64,000 nucleotides of DNA from Burkholderiales bacterium. GTDB taxonomy: Bacteria; Pseudomonadota; Gammaproteobacteria; Burkholderiales; Casimicrobiaceae. The position numbers and the translations under genes were made by a program. The stretch covers positions 1 to 64,000 of the forward strand of contig JADZAQ010000082.1 in NCBI GenBank assembly GCA_020852555.1, written 5' to 3'. Shown piece after piece: positions 1-10,828 of this stretch; position 1 is the first letter of the stretch, and each line of letters opens with the position of its first letter. Below the pieces are notes generated by a model. That model had not been told where the DNA came from. It did not search any database and saw only the letters and a list, made by a program, of their open reading frames with translations.

Positions 1-60
1 CTGAGGCGCGCGCGGAATTCGTGCGCGGTACACGCCGGACTCCTGCCAGCACGATTTGAG

Positions 61-115
61 CGTGCGCCGCTCGCCTTGCTCGCTTGACGTTCGCTTCCGC
101 TCACGTCAGCGCACG
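61..115 (-). terminator. Candidate hairpin downstream of pyk
   Basis: Complementary arms CGTGCGC (61-67) and GCGCACG (109-115) enclose a second imperfect pair, CGCTTGACGT (81-90) with ACGTCAGCG (103-111), just beyond the pyk stop on its transcribed side. There is no T tract, so this could be a Rho-dependent end or a chance GC-rich fold. Positions 1-60 show nothing recognisable. Confidence 0.3.
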
Positions 116-124
116 CCGAGATCG

Positions 125-1552
125 TCAGGCTCGGTGTTCACCGACCCTGACGATTTTCATGGTGTTGGTGCCGCCGGGCTTGCCCATCGGCTCGCCGATG
201 GTGAGCACGATCGAGTCGCCGGTCTTGACCTCGCCCTTGGCGACCAGCAGCGCCTCGGCAGCGAGGAGCACCGCGTCACGATCCGGGCTCTGCTCGAGGT
301 AGAGCGGGTGCACGTTGCGATACAACGCCATCTTGCGCTGCGACTCCACCTTCGGGGTCAGCGCGAAGATCGGGGCACCGCCGTGATGGCGCGACATCCA
401 TAGCGCGGTCGCCCCCGAATCGGTGAGCGAGGCGATTGCCTTGGCCTTGAGGTGGAAGGCGGTGAACAGCGTTGCCATCGCGATCGACTGGTCGACGCGG
501 GTGAAGGTGCTGTCGAGGAAATCGCGATCGAGCTCCACCGCGGCGGATTTCTCCGCTTCGGTGCAGATCTGCGCCATGTTCTCGACCGTTTCGACGGGGT
601 GCTTGCCCGCCGCGGTCTCGGCGGACAGCATCACCGCATCGGTACCGTCGAGCACCGCGTTCGCCACGTCCGATACCTCGGCGCGCGTGGGGACCGGCGC
701 GTGGATCATCGACTCCATCATCTGCGTGGCGGTGATGGTGAGCTTGTTGCGCTCGCGGGCGAGCTTGATCATGCGCTTCTGCAGGCCGGGCACCGCGGCG
801 TTGCCGACCTCGACGGCGAGGTCGCCGCGCGCCACCATGATGCCGTCGGATGAATCGACGATCTCTTCCAGGTACGTAATCGCCTCCGCACGCTCGATCT
901 TGGCGATGAGCAGCGCGTGCCCGCCGGCGGCGCGCATGAGCTGGCGCGCCATGTACATGTCTTCCTTGTTCTTGGGGAACGACACGGCAAGATAGTCGGC
1001 GTCGATCTGCGCCGCCGTCTTCACGTCGTCCATGTCCTTGGCGGTGAGCGCGGGTGCGGTGAGGCCGCCGCCCATCCGGTTGATCCCCTTGTTGTTCGAC
1101 AGTCGCCCGCCCATCACCACCTTGGTGTGGATGCGCGGCCCGTCCACGGCCTCGACAGCCAGACGGATGAGGCCGTCGTTGAGCAGCAGCAACGCACCGG
1201 GACCCACGTCGCGCGGCAACTCCTTGTAATCGAGGCTCGCGTGCGTATCCGCGCCGGCCTCCGCTTCAGCGTCGAGGATGAAGCTCTGGCCGACGACGAG
1301 CTCGACGTGGCCGCGGGGGAACGTGCCGACGCGGATCTTCGGCCCTTGCAGATCCGCCATGATGGCGACCTCGCGCCCGAGCTTGTGCGCGCACTCGCGC
1401 ACGATGTGCGCCCGCTCGACGTGATCGGCGGCGGCGCCGTGCGAGAAGTTGAGGCGCACGACGTCCACTCCGGCGGCGAGCATGCGCGACATGATCGCCG
1501 GCGAGGCGCAGGCGGGGCCGAGGGTCGCTACGATCTTGGTGGCGCGTATCAC
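125..1552 (-). CDS. pyk: Pyruvate kinase
   Basis: Converts phosphoenolpyruvate and ADP to pyruvate and ATP in the cytoplasm, the last step of glycolysis. The 475-residue product has the usual family length. It starts ATKIVATLGPA, has the metal/phosphate motif NFSHG at about residues 35-39, the active-site signature LLIAKIERAEAI and the MVARGDLAVEVG block, then the allosteric C-terminal domain. I chose the GTG at 1552 because AAGGGA lies 8 bases upstream and the family N-terminus begins there; an ATG at 1630 would add 26 residues unlike the family. It is the last gene of the tkt-GNAT-gap-pgk-pyk run on this strand, with a 96-base gap after pgk that could hold its own promoter. Confidence 0.97.
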   Translation of the reverse strand: MIRATKIVATLGPACASPAIMSRMLAAGVDVVRLNFSHGAAADHVERAHIVRECAHKLGREVAIMADLQGPKIRVGTFPRGHVELVVGQSFILDAEAEAGADTHASLDYKELPRDVGPGALLLLNDGLIRLAVEAVDGPRIHTKVVMGGRLSNNKGINRMGGGLTAPALTAKDMDDVKTAAQIDADYLAVSFPKNKEDMYMARQLMRAAGGHALLIAKIERAEAITYLEEIVDSSDGIMVARGDLAVEVGNAAVPGLQKRMIKLARERNKLTITATQMMESMIHAPVPTRAEVSDVANAVLDGTDAVMLSAETAAGKHPVETVENMAQICTEAEKSAAVELDRDFLDSTFTRVDQSIAMATLFTAFHLKAKAIASLTDSGATALWMSRHHGGAPIFALTPKVESQRKMALYRNVHPLYLEQSPDRDAVLLAAEALLVAKGEVKTGDSIVLTIGEPMGKPGGTNTMKIVRVGEHRA

Positions 1553-1648
1553 TGGGGTGATCCCTTGCGTTTGCCGATGTGACGGCAGGGCGGCGATGTT
1601 ACGGGAAACGGCCGCGTATGTGCGCCGCATGCGCTGCGGCCGCGCCGA

Positions 1649-2827
<1,179 letters not shown>

Positions 2828-2865
2828 GGTGGGCTCCTGCACGCTCGTTGCCGATGGACGCTGCG

Positions 2866-3879
2866 CTACTTCGCCGCCATCAACGCCATCGTGGCATCCA
2901 GCATCCGGTTGCAGAAGCCCCACTCGTTGTCGTACCAGCTCGCGACCTTGACGAGGCGGCCCTCGACCTTGGTGAGCGTGGCGTCGAAGGTGGAGGAGGC
3001 CGGGTCGTGGTTGAAATCGATCGATACCAGCGGCGCCGTGTTGTAGTTGAGCAGCCCGGCCAGCGGGCCCGAGGTGGCCGCCGCCTTCATGATCGCATTG
3101 ACCTCGTCCACCGTGGTGTCGCGGGCGGCGATGAACGACAGGTCGACGATCGACACGTTGATCGTGGGAACGCGGATCGCGAAGCCGTCGAGCTTGCCCT
3201 TCAACTCCGGCATGACGAGGCCGATCGCCGCGGCGGCGCCGGTCTTGGTTGGGATCATGCTCATGGTGGCCGAGCGCGCCCGGCGCAGATCCTCATGATA
3301 GACGTCGGTGAGCACCTGGTCGTTGGTGTAGGCGTGCACCGTCGTCATGAGGCCGCTGACGATGCCGATCTTGTCGTGCAGCGGCTTGACGAGCGGCACC
3401 AGGCAGTTGGTCGTGCACGACGCATTCGAGATCACCGTGTGCGACGCCTTGAGTGTCTGATGGTTGACGCCGTAGACGATCGTCGCATCGACGTCCTTGC
3501 CGCCGGGCGCCGAGATGATCACCTTCTTCGCGCCGCCGGCCAGGTGCGCCCCGGCCTTCTCCTTGCTCGCGAAGAGGCCGGTGCATTCGAGGACGACGTC
3601 GACGCCGAGCTCACCCCAGGGGAGCTGCGCCGGATCGCGGTTCGCGAAGACCTTGATGCGATCGCCGTCGACGACCATCGCGTCACCCTCGACGGTGACC
3701 TTGCCGGGGAATTTGCCGTGGGCGGTGTCGTGGCGGGTCAGGTGCGCGTTGGTCTCGGGGCTGCCGAGGTCGTTGATCGCCACGATCCGCAGATCGTGCT
3801 TCTTGCCGTCCTCGTAGTGGGCGCGCAGGATGTTGCGGCCGATGCGCCCGTATCCGTTGATCGCGACTTTGACGGTCAT
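2866..3879 (-). CDS. gap: Glyceraldehyde-3-phosphate dehydrogenase, type I
   Basis: Oxidises glyceraldehyde 3-phosphate to 1,3-bisphosphoglycerate with NAD(P). The 337-residue protein starts with the Rossmann motif [12 protein letters not shown] and contains the catalytic signature [11 protein letters not shown] is the likely cofactor but specificity cannot be read safely. The ATG at 3879 follows a GGAG; a longer reading that starts inside the acetyltransferase region is out of family. The gene sits between the GNAT gene (29-base gap) and pgk (38-base gap) in one direction. Confidence 0.98.
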   Translation of the reverse strand: MTVKVAINGYGRIGRNILRAHYEDGKKHDLRIVAINDLGSPETNAHLTRHDTAHGKFPGKVTVEGDAMVVDGDRIKVFANRDPAQLPWGELGVDVVLECTGLFASKEKAGAHLAGGAKKVIISAPGGKDVDATIVYGVNHQTLKASHTVISNASCTTNCLVPLVKPLHDKIGIVSGLMTTVHAYTNDQVLTDVYHEDLRRARSATMSMIPTKTGAAAAIGLVMPELKGKLDGFAIRVPTINVSIVDLSFIAARDTTVDEVNAIMKAAATSGPLAGLLNYNTAPLVSIDFNHDPASSTFDATLTKVEGRLVKVASWYDNEWGFCNRMLDATMALMAAK

Positions 3880-3908
3880 GATGTCTGTCTCCGGTTGACG
3901 ATGATGAT

Positions 3909-4460
3909 TCAGTGCAAGTGGGAGGGGTCGCCAAGCGCGGCGAGCGCCGCGAGGTCGCGCCAGCCGTAGCCAGCCTCGACGAGGTCCATGCCATCCCATT
4001 GGAAGGGCTGCTCGATGACGAGTTCCGCACCGAGCCGTTCGTAGAAGGCGCGCGCGCCCTTGTTGGCGGCGATGACCCAGGTGAGGAGCCCGGTGGCGCC
4101 GTGCGCCTGCTGCGCCGCCGCCACGCGGGCGACGAGCCGCCGGCCGATCCCCTGGCGCTGCTGCTCGCGGTCGAGGTACACGGCCGACAGCTCCGCATCG
4201 AAGCCGAGCTTGGGTGCGGGGAGCATGAGGCCGGAGGCGAAGCCGACGACGAGCCCCGCGTCCTCGGCGACGAAGGTGTTGCTGCTGTTGGGCGACGCGC
4301 CGAGGATGCGCTCCCATTGCGCGGCGCTGTCCTCGACCTTCATTGCATCGAGGTACGTCGCGGGAATCATGCCGCGGTACGTCGCGCGCCACGCGAGGAC
4401 GCGCACCTGGGCGATGGCCGAGGCATCGTGCGGCGTCGCGAGGCGGATGCGGGCGGTCAT
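3909..4460 (-). CDS. GNAT-family N-acetyltransferase
   Basis: A 183-residue GNAT protein. The acetyl-CoA binding loop appears as [15 protein letters not shown] around residues 98-112, and the C-terminal [16 protein letters not shown] helix-strand pair is typical of the fold. The substrate is unknown; GNAT enzymes acetylate small molecules, peptides or protein amines. It lies inside the glycolytic run, 28 bases after tkt and 29 bases before gap, so it is probably cotranscribed with them. That position does not by itself show a metabolic or protein-acetylating role. No good ribosome binding site is visible before the ATG. Confidence 0.88.
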   Translation of the reverse strand: MTARIRLATPHDASAIAQVRVLAWRATYRGMIPATYLDAMKVEDSAAQWERILGASPNSSNTFVAEDAGLVVGFASGLMLPAPKLGFDAELSAVYLDREQQRQGIGRRLVARVAAAQQAHGATGLLTWVIAANKGARAFYERLGAELVIEQPFQWDGMDLVEAGYGWRDLAALAALGDPSHLH

Positions 4461-4488
4461 GGCGACGTCGCGCGAAGCGCTCCGTGCG

Positions 4489-6516
4489 TCAGGCGACGAC
4501 GCCGCGGACGGCCGCCGCCACGTGGTTCACGGTGAAGCCGAAATGCTCGAAGAGCACGCCGGCGGGTGCCGATTCACCGAAGCTGTCGATGCCGACCACC
4601 GCGCCGTGCGCATCGTCGATCGATCCCACGTAGCGGTGCCAGAAGGCGCTGACGCCCGCTTCCACCGCGACGCGGGGTACGCCGGCCGGCAGCACGCTCG
4701 CGCGGTACGCGGCATCCTGGCGGTCGAAGACGCTGGTGCACGGCATGGACACGACGCGAACCGCGATGTCCTCCTTGGCGAGCGCGTCGCGCGCAGCGAG
4801 CGCGAGGCCCACCTCGGAACCCGTGGCGATGATCAGGGCGCGCTTGCCGGCGCCGGCAAAGTCGGCGACGACGTAGCCGCCGCGCGCAATCGCGGCGACG
4901 GTGTCGGCGGAGCGCGGCACGAAGGCACAGTTTTGCCGCGTGAACACGAGGCACGACGGGCCGTGGCGGCGTTCGATCGCTTGCGCCCAGGCCACCGCCG
5001 ATTCGACGGTATCGCAAGGGCGCCACACATCCATGCCGGGAATGAGCCGCAGGCTCGCGACGTGCTCGACCGGCTGGTGGGTGGGGCCGTCCTCGCCGAC
5101 GCCGATCGAGTCGTGCGTGTACACGAAGAGCGTGCGCAGCTTCATCAGCGCGGCGAGGCGCACCGCGTTGCGCGCGTAATCGGAGAAGGTGAGGAAGGTC
5201 CCGACGTACGGGATGAAGCCGCCGTGCAGCGCGAGTCCGTTGCCGATCGCGCTCATCGCGAATTCACGCACCCCGAAATTGACGTAGTTGCCGGCGTGGT
5301 CGGCGCCGATCACCTTGCTGCCGGACCAGTTGGTGAAGACCGAGCCGGTGAGGTCGGCTGCACCGCCGATGAGTTCGGGGAGGTGCGGCGCGTAGCCCTC
5401 GATCGCCTCCTGCGATGCCTTGCGGGTGGCCACCGTGGCGCCCTTGGCCGCTTGCGCGGCGACGAAGGCCTGTGCGGCGGCGGCGAATCCTGCCGGCAGG
5501 TCGCCCGCCATGCGCCGCAGGAACTCCGCCGCGCGCTCGGGGAAGGCGGCGCGGTAGGCGTCGAATGCCGTGCACCACGCTGCCTCGCTTGCCGCGCCGG
5601 CCGGGCGTGCGTCCCAGGCGGCATAGATCGCCGCCGGGATCTCGAACGGTGGCCAGGGCCAGTGCAGCGCGGCGCGCGCACCGGCGATCTCCTTCGCGCC
5701 GAGCGGGGACCCGTGCGCGGCCGCCGTACCCGCCTTGGTGGGGGCGCCCTCACCGATCGTCGTCTTGCAGCACAGCAGAGACGGACGGTCGGTGACCGCC
5801 TGCGCAGCGACGATCGCGGCATCGACGGCGTCGGCGTCGTGGCCGTTCACGCCGCGGACCACGTGCCAGCCGTAGGCCTCGAAGCGCTTGGGCGTGTCGT
5901 CGGTGAACCAGCCTTGCACGTGGCCGTCGATCGAGATCCCGTTGTCGTCGTAGAACGCGACGAGCTTGCCGAGCTTGAGCGTACCGGCGAGCGAGGCGGC
6001 CTCGTGCGAGATGCCTTCCATGAGGCAGCCGTCGCCCATGAAGACGTACGTCCGGTGATCGACGATGGTGTGGCCAGGGGTGTTGAACTCACGCGCCAGC
6101 AGCGCCTCGGCGAGGGCCATGCCGACCGCGTTGGCGAAGCCTTGGCCGAGCGGTCCGGTGGTCGTCTCGACGCCGGGTGTGCGGCCCACTTCCGGGTGCC
6201 CGGGCGTCTTCGAATCGAGTTGCCGGAAGCGGCGCAGTTCGTCGATTGCGAGGTCGTAGCCGGTCAGGTGGAGCAGCGCGTACTGCAGCATCGAGCCGTG
6301 GCCGTTCGACAGCACGAAGCGATCGCGATTGGCCCAGTGCGGATCGGCCGGGTTGTGCTTCAGGTGGCGCTTCCACAGCGCCACGGCAATGTCGGCCATG
6401 CCCATCGGCATTCCGGGGTGGCCCGAATTGGCGGCCTCGACTGCATCCATCGCGAGGGCGCGAATGGCGTTGGCAAGTTCGTGAGCGGTCGGTGCGGCTG
6501 CCGGGGTCGTGGTCAT
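4489..6516 (-). CDS. tkt: Transketolase
   Basis: Thiamine-diphosphate enzyme that moves two-carbon ketol units between sugar phosphates in the pentose phosphate and Calvin pathways. The 675-residue length matches the family. Visible motifs are [16 protein letters not shown] at about residue 34, the ThDP motif starting [13 protein letters not shown], the pyrimidine-domain stretch [14 protein letters not shown], and the C-terminal domain with [11 protein letters not shown]. It is the first gene of the tkt-GNAT-gap-pgk-pyk unit and diverges from speD. It complements tal, zwf and gnd at 38-44 kb. No Calvin-cycle gene such as rbcL or prk is in the window, so a central-carbon role is the simplest reading. 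Confidence 0.98.
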   Translation of the reverse strand: MTTTPAAAPTAHELANAIRALAMDAVEAANSGHPGMPMGMADIAVALWKRHLKHNPADPHWANRDRFVLSNGHGSMLQYALLHLTGYDLAIDELRRFRQLDSKTPGHPEVGRTPGVETTTGPLGQGFANAVGMALAEALLAREFNTPGHTIVDHRTYVFMGDGCLMEGISHEAASLAGTLKLGKLVAFYDDNGISIDGHVQGWFTDDTPKRFEAYGWHVVRGVNGHDADAVDAAIVAAQAVTDRPSLLCCKTTIGEGAPTKAGTAAAHGSPLGAKEIAGARAALHWPWPPFEIPAAIYAAWDARPAGAASEAAWCTAFDAYRAAFPERAAEFLRRMAGDLPAGFAAAAQAFVAAQAAKGATVATRKASQEAIEGYAPHLPELIGGAADLTGSVFTNWSGSKVIGADHAGNYVNFGVREFAMSAIGNGLALHGGFIPYVGTFLTFSDYARNAVRLAALMKLRTLFVYTHDSIGVGEDGPTHQPVEHVASLRLIPGMDVWRPCDTVESAVAWAQAIERRHGPSCLVFTRQNCAFVPRSADTVAAIARGGYVVADFAGAGKRALIIATGSEVGLALAARDALAKEDIAVRVVSMPCTSVFDRQDAAYRASVLPAGVPRVAVEAGVSAFWHRYVGSIDDAHGAVVGIDSFGESAPAGVLFEHFGFTVNHVAAAVRGVVA

Positions 6517-6654
6517 GGGAGGATCGGAATCGAAGGCGAATTCACCGTGGCGTGCACTTCGACAGCCGCGCTCGTGCGGGTGCGGCGCGCGGCACGTGGC
6601 GGAGGCGCGATGGCGTGATCGTGAAGCCCGGCATCAGCGGTGCACGAAAGACGA

Positions 6655-6683
6655 ATTATCGCTTTGCCGTCCGATATGTGCAA
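6655..6683 (-). promoter_or_regulatory. Candidate sigma-70 promoter for tkt
   Basis: On the minus strand TTGCAC (6683-6678) is followed after 17 bases by GATAAT (6660-6655), giving a start near 6648 and a leader of about 130 bases before tkt. The -10 matches consensus in five of six positions, the -35 in three. The rest of the 267-base divergent gap to speD holds AATAAT at 6682-6687, a possible but unsupported -10 for speD. Confidence 0.5.
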
Positions 6684-6783
6684 TAATCCCACGCTTTTCC
6701 CTTCGCGACGCCGCGGCAATTTCGCTCTTCTTTCCTCGCGCGCGGCGAACCGGAAATCGTTCGATCAACACGGGGGGCGGCCG

Positions 6784-7149
6784 ATGGACGGAATCCACCT
6801 TTTGGGCGAATGGTACGGTTGTCCGACCGACACGCCCGAATTCACGCAGGCAGCGCCGTTGCGCGACCTGTGCGTGGCCGCGGCGCGCGCGGCGGGGCTC
6901 ACGGTCGTCGGTGAGGCATTCCATCAGTTCGAGCCCCACGGCGTGACCGGTACCGTGCTGCTCGCCGAATCGCACATCGCGATTCACACCTGGCCGGAGT
7001 CGGGGTTCGTCACGGTCGACGTGTACGTGTGCAACTACACGACCGACAACACGGCGAAGGCGCACGCCGTGTTCCGCGCGATCGAGGCGGCGCTGCGCCC
7101 GGCGCGCACGCATTTCCAGGCCATCGAGCGGGGCGGCAAGGATGCCTGA
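6784..7149 (+). CDS. speD: S-adenosylmethionine decarboxylase proenzyme
   Basis: Pyruvoyl enzyme that makes decarboxylated S-adenosylmethionine, the aminopropyl donor for spermidine. The 121-residue product is of the short prokaryotic class (also called SpeH). Self-cleavage should fall between Glu62 and Ser63 in LLAESHIAIHTWPE. Ser63, His68 and Cys83 occupy the same positions as the processing residues known from the Thermotoga enzyme. The ATG at 6784 has a G-rich ribosome binding site and fits the family start MxGxHLLxE; starting at 6640 would add 48 unconserved residues. Its 3' end overlaps speE by 8 bases. Confidence 0.95.
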   Translation: MDGIHLLGEWYGCPTDTPEFTQAAPLRDLCVAAARAAGLTVVGEAFHQFEPHGVTGTVLLAESHIAIHTWPESGFVTVDVYVCNYTTDNTAKAHAVFRAIEAALRPARTHFQAIERGGKDA

Positions 7150-8044
7150 CCGCGGCAACGGCCAGGTCAACGACCCGGTTCCCGCGGGGTACATCGCGCC
7201 CGGCGCCATGGCCGAGTACATGACCGACGACTGGGGATTCTTCGTCCGCAGCGCGCGGCAGTACGAGCGCTTCTCGTCGCCGTACCAGACGGTCGAGGTG
7301 CACGACAGCGTGTCGTTCGGCAAGCTGTTCCGCCTCGATGGCGCCTTCATGACGTCGGAGAAGGACGAGTTCTTCTATCACGAGAACCTCGTGCACGTGC
7401 CGGCGATCGCGCATCCGCAACCGGAGCGCGCGCTCATCGTCGGCGGCGGCGACGGTGGCTCGGCGGAGGAACTGCTCAAGCATCCGTCGATCCGCTCGGT
7501 CACCTTGGCCGAGATCGACCTCGCGGTCGTCGACGTCGCGCGCAAGTACCTGCAGACCGTCCATCGCGGCGCACTCGACGATCCGCGGCTCACGCTGCGC
7601 ATCGAGGACGGCTTTGCCTTCGTGCGCAACGACCGGTCGCAGTACGACCTCATCGTGCTCGATCTCACCGATCCGGGCGGCCCGTCGAAGCCGCTGTACA
7701 CGACCGACTTCTATCGCGCCTGTGCGGCGCGTCTGACGCCGACCGGTGCGATGACGCTGCACATCGCAAGTCCGGTCGCGAGCCCGGAGCGCATTCGTGC
7801 GAACGTCGCGAGCCTGCGCGACGCCTTTCCCGTGGTCGCGCCGTATCTCGTCTCCGTTCCGCTGTACGGGGGCCTGTGGATGATGGCGTGTTGCGCGCAC
7901 GAGCTCGACCCGCGCCTCGTCACTCCGCTCATCGTCGAGCGGCGCCTCGCGCACCGGCAGATCGCGGACCTGCAGTATTACAACGGCGACACGCATCGGG
8001 CGGCCTTCGCGCTGCCGAATTTCGTGAAGAAGCTGGTCGCCTGA
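7142..8044 (+). CDS. speE: Spermidine synthase
   Basis: Transfers the aminopropyl group from decarboxylated S-adenosylmethionine to putrescine. The 300-residue protein has the family signature LIVGGGDGGSAEELLKH near residue 97, the acidic strand VTLAEIDLAVVD, and the catalytic-loop stretch DLIVLDLTDPGGPSKPLYT with an Asp-Leu-Thr-Asp core. The start codon lies inside the end of speD, so the two are probably translationally coupled and made in balanced amounts. The N-terminal 25 residues extend before the conserved WxF motif. Alternative aminopropyl acceptors cannot be excluded. Confidence 0.95.
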   Translation: MPDRGNGQVNDPVPAGYIAPGAMAEYMTDDWGFFVRSARQYERFSSPYQTVEVHDSVSFGKLFRLDGAFMTSEKDEFFYHENLVHVPAIAHPQPERALIVGGGDGGSAEELLKHPSIRSVTLAEIDLAVVDVARKYLQTVHRGALDDPRLTLRIEDGFAFVRNDRSQYDLIVLDLTDPGGPSKPLYTTDFYRACAARLTPTGAMTLHIASPVASPERIRANVASLRDAFPVVAPYLVSVPLYGGLWMMACCAHELDPRLVTPLIVERRLAHRQIADLQYYNGDTHRAAFALPNFVKKLVA

Positions 8045-8068
8045 CGCCGCGGCGGACATGCCCGGCCG

Positions 8069-8093
8069 TTCACGCCGGGGCGCGTGGCGTGAA
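8069..8093. terminator. Hairpin between convergent speE and tyrS
   Basis: A perfect 8-base inverted repeat, TTCACGCC (8069-8076) and GGCGTGAA (8086-8093), around a 9-base loop, placed between two convergent genes. Neither strand has a T tract, so it could act as a Rho-dependent or bidirectional end or an mRNA-stabilising stem. Confidence 0.4.
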
Positions 8094-8106
8094 GCGCGGA
8101 CGTACG

Positions 8107-9342
8107 TCAGCGCACGGTGACGCGGGCGAAGCGGCGCTTGCCGGCCTGCACGATCACCGTCGTCCCCGCGGCCAGCACGAGCTGCTTGTCCGCCACCACG
8201 GCGCCGTCGACCTTGAGTCCGCGGCCGGCGATGAGCCGCAGCGCTTCCGATGTCGATTCGACGAGCCCGGCCTGCTTGGCGATCTGCGCGATCGGCAGCC
8301 CGGCGGCACCGCCGGTGACGCTGACCTCGGGCATGTCGTCGGGAATGGCGCCATCGCGGAAGCGCGCCTCGAATTCAGCGAGCGCGCGCGCGGCGTCGGC
8401 CGGTGAATGGAAGCGCGCGACGATCTCCTGCGCGAGTTGCACCTTCGCCTCGCGCGGGTTGAGTCCGTCGTCGCACTGACGCTTCAGCGCGGCGATTTCG
8501 GCCAGCGATCGGAACGAGAGGAGCTCGTAGTAACGCCACATGAGCACGTCGGAGATCGACATCAGCTTGCCGAACATCGACTGGGGTGATTCGGTGATGC
8601 CGACGTAATTGCGCTTCGACTTCGACATCTTGTCGACGCCGTCGAGTCCCTCGAGGAGCGGCATGGTGAGGATGCACTGCGGCTCCTGCCCGTAGTCGCG
8701 TTGCAGCTCGCGCCCGACCAGGAGGTTGAACTTCTGATCGGTGCCGCCGAGCTCGAGGTCGGCCTTCAGGGCGACCGAATCGTAGCCTTGCATCAACGGA
8801 TAGAGGAGTTCGTGGATGGCGATCGGCGTGTGGCTCGCGAAGCGCCGCGCGAAGTCCTCGCGTTCGAGCATGCGGGCGACGGTGTATCGGGCGGCGAGCT
8901 TGATCATCCCGGCGGCGCCCAACGGCTCGCTCCACTCGGAGTTGTAGCGGATCTCGGTGCGCGCCGGATCGAGCACCTTCGACGCCTGCGCGTGGTACGT
9001 CCTGGCGTTGACCTCGATCTCCTCGCGGGTGAGCGGCGGGCGCATGTCGTTGCGCCCCGAGGGATCACCGATCATCGACGTGAAATCGCCGATGAGAAAG
9101 ATCACCTGGTGCCCGAGATCCTGCATCTGGCGCATCTTGTTCAGGACGACGGTGTGCCCCAGGTGGATGTCGGGCGCGGTGGGATCGAGGCCGAGCTTGA
9201 TGCGCAGCGGCGTGCCGCGCGCGAGCTTCTTCGCGATCTCCGCGGCGACGAGCAACTCGTCGGCGCCGCGTTCGAAAACGGCGAGCTGACGGGCGACCTC
9301 ATCCGGCGCGAGCACAGCGGGAGGGGAGGCGGCGTGGGGCAT
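8107..9342 (-). CDS. tyrS: Tyrosyl-tRNA synthetase
   Basis: Class I aminoacyl-tRNA synthetase charging tRNA-Tyr. The 411-residue protein shows the HIGH-like motif as HLGHT in [17 protein letters not shown] at about residue 50, the KMSKS motif as KMSKSKRN, and a C-terminal S4-type RNA-binding domain ([12 protein letters not shown]). It resembles the long TyrRS subclass common in proteobacteria. It diverges from the M23 peptidase gene. A TAGAAT hexamer on its strand (9446-9441) could be its -10, but no convincing -35 accompanies it and no clear ribosome binding site precedes the ATG. Confidence 0.97.
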   Translation of the reverse strand: MPHAASPPAVLAPDEVARQLAVFERGADELLVAAEIAKKLARGTPLRIKLGLDPTAPDIHLGHTVVLNKMRQMQDLGHQVIFLIGDFTSMIGDPSGRNDMRPPLTREEIEVNARTYHAQASKVLDPARTEIRYNSEWSEPLGAAGMIKLAARYTVARMLEREDFARRFASHTPIAIHELLYPLMQGYDSVALKADLELGGTDQKFNLLVGRELQRDYGQEPQCILTMPLLEGLDGVDKMSKSKRNYVGITESPQSMFGKLMSISDVLMWRYYELLSFRSLAEIAALKRQCDDGLNPREAKVQLAQEIVARFHSPADAARALAEFEARFRDGAIPDDMPEVSVTGGAAGLPIAQIAKQAGLVESTSEALRLIAGRGLKVDGAVVADKQLVLAAGTTVIVQAGKRRFARVTVR

Positions 9343-9360
9343 GGTGCGCGAAAGACCGGG

Positions 9361-9389
9361 TGGACGAATCGACAGGCGCTCGCTAGAAT
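9361..9389 (+). promoter_or_regulatory. Candidate promoter for the M23 peptidase gene
   Basis: TGGACG (9361-9366) and TAGAAT (9384-9389) are separated by 17 bases, matching the sigma-70 consensus at four and four to five positions. The predicted start near 9396 lies about 24 bases before the TTG chosen for the peptidase. Confidence 0.5.
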
Positions 9390-9419
9390 CGCCAGTCCGC
9401 AGGACCGGTCGCTTTCACG

Positions 9420-10766
9420 TTGCCCGCAAGCAAGCCCACGATTCTAGCGCAATCGCCATCCGTGCACCGGCGCAACGGCGGGATCGTCGCGCGTCGCCTG
9501 CCCACGCGCGGCCAATGGCTGCTCCTCGGCGTCTTCGGCCTTTCGGCAGTCGCTGCGTTCGGCATCGCCCCCGACACGACGCTGGACAGCGCGCCGGTGA
9601 CGCTCGTCGAGCGCGTGCTGCCGGCGCCGGTGATCGCCCCCGAGGACGTCGCCGCGGTCTACTGGCGCGAGGAGCGCGTGCAGCGCGGCGACACCATCGG
9701 CAGCTTGTTGGCGCGCGCCGGCGTCGACGATCCGCCCGCCATGAGTTATCTGCGCAGCGCCCCCGAGGCGCGTCCCATCTACCAGCTCCGGCCGGGCCGC
9801 GCCGTGCACGTCGGAGTCGATGACGAGGGCGATCTCGTCGCGCTGCGCTTTCGTACCGTCGGCAACGACGAGCTCACCATCGCGCGCACCGACGACGGCT
9901 TTCGCACCGAGCGCAGCGTGCCGTCCGAGGAGGTGCGCACCACGCTGCGCAGCGGAGAGATCAGGAGCTCGCTCTTCGGCGCCGCGGACGCCGCGGGGAT
10001 TCCCGACCAGGTGATCATCGCGCTCGCCGACGTCTTCGCGGCGGACATCGATTTCTATCACGACGTGCGCAAGGGCGACCGCTTCACGGTCGTGTACGAG
10101 ACCCGCTTCATCGACGGCGAGCCGGCCGGCACGGGCCGCATCCTCGCCGCCGAGTTCGTCAACGACGGCCACGCCTACCGGGCGTTCCAGTGGCGCGACG
10201 GCGCCGGCAACGTCGGTTACTACGGCGACGAGGGCCGGGCGAGCAGGAGCGCGTTCCTGCGCTCCCCGCTCGAGTTCTCGCGCGTGACCTCGGGCTTCAC
10301 GATGGCGCGCTTCCATCCGCTGCTGCGCACCTGGCGCGAGCACAAGGGGGTCGATTACGCGGCTCCGACCGGAACCTCGGTGCGCGCGACCGCCGACGGC
10401 ACCGTGACCTTCGCCGGCTGGCAGAACGGGTACGGCAACGTCATCTTCATCCGCCACCAGGGGGCGTACTCCACGGTGTACGGGCACCTGTCGAAGCTCG
10501 CCGCCAATCTCAAGGTCGGCGACAAGATCGCGCAGGGCGACACCATCGGCTACGTCGGCATGACCGGCTGGGCGACCGGGCCGCATCTGCACTACGAATT
10601 CCGGATCGCCGACCAGCCGCACGATCCGCTGGCGCTCGACCTGCCGGTTGCCGAGCCGGTGACGCCGGAGCGCTACGCGGCCTTCCGGGAAGGCATCGCG
10701 CCGCTGGTCGAGTCGCTGATGCTCGCGCGCTCGCTTCCCGGGACTTCACTCGCGGCGCGCGAGTAG
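9420..10766 (+). CDS. M23-family peptidoglycan endopeptidase, membrane-anchored
   Basis: A 448-residue LytM-type protein expected to cut peptide cross-links in the periplasm. A basic N-terminus is followed by one hydrophobic anchor or signal segment at about residues 33-52. A LysM/OapA-like middle region (RVQRGDTIGSLLARAGV near 82) follows, then the C-terminal M23 domain. Likely zinc ligands are visible: His308 and Asp312 in HKGVD, and the HLH at 389-391. The TTG at 9420 is the longest plausible start; a GTG at 9462 is an alternative, and neither has a strong ribosome binding site. The downstream neighbour is anmK, with bactofilin close by, which suggests an envelope role. Confidence 0.93.
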   Translation: MPASKPTILAQSPSVHRRNGGIVARRLPTRGQWLLLGVFGLSAVAAFGIAPDTTLDSAPVTLVERVLPAPVIAPEDVAAVYWREERVQRGDTIGSLLARAGVDDPPAMSYLRSAPEARPIYQLRPGRAVHVGVDDEGDLVALRFRTVGNDELTIARTDDGFRTERSVPSEEVRTTLRSGEIRSSLFGAADAAGIPDQVIIALADVFAADIDFYHDVRKGDRFTVVYETRFIDGEPAGTGRILAAEFVNDGHAYRAFQWRDGAGNVGYYGDEGRASRSAFLRSPLEFSRVTSGFTMARFHPLLRTWREHKGVDYAAPTGTSVRATADGTVTFAGWQNGYGNVIFIRHQGAYSTVYGHLSKLAANLKVGDKIAQGDTIGYVGMTGWATGPHLHYEFRIADQPHDPLALDLPVAEPVTPERYAAFREGIAPLVESLMLARSLPGTSLAARE

Positions 10767-10828
10767 GCGCTGCCGCACCCGGAGCCGGTGAGCGCGCAAC
10801 CGCCCGGCCCGCGGTGACGGGAAGCACG

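Noticed and set aside
4060-6618. 852-codon plus-strand frame opposite tkt
   Set aside because: Complement of a highly conserved transketolase; composition is that of a shadow frame.
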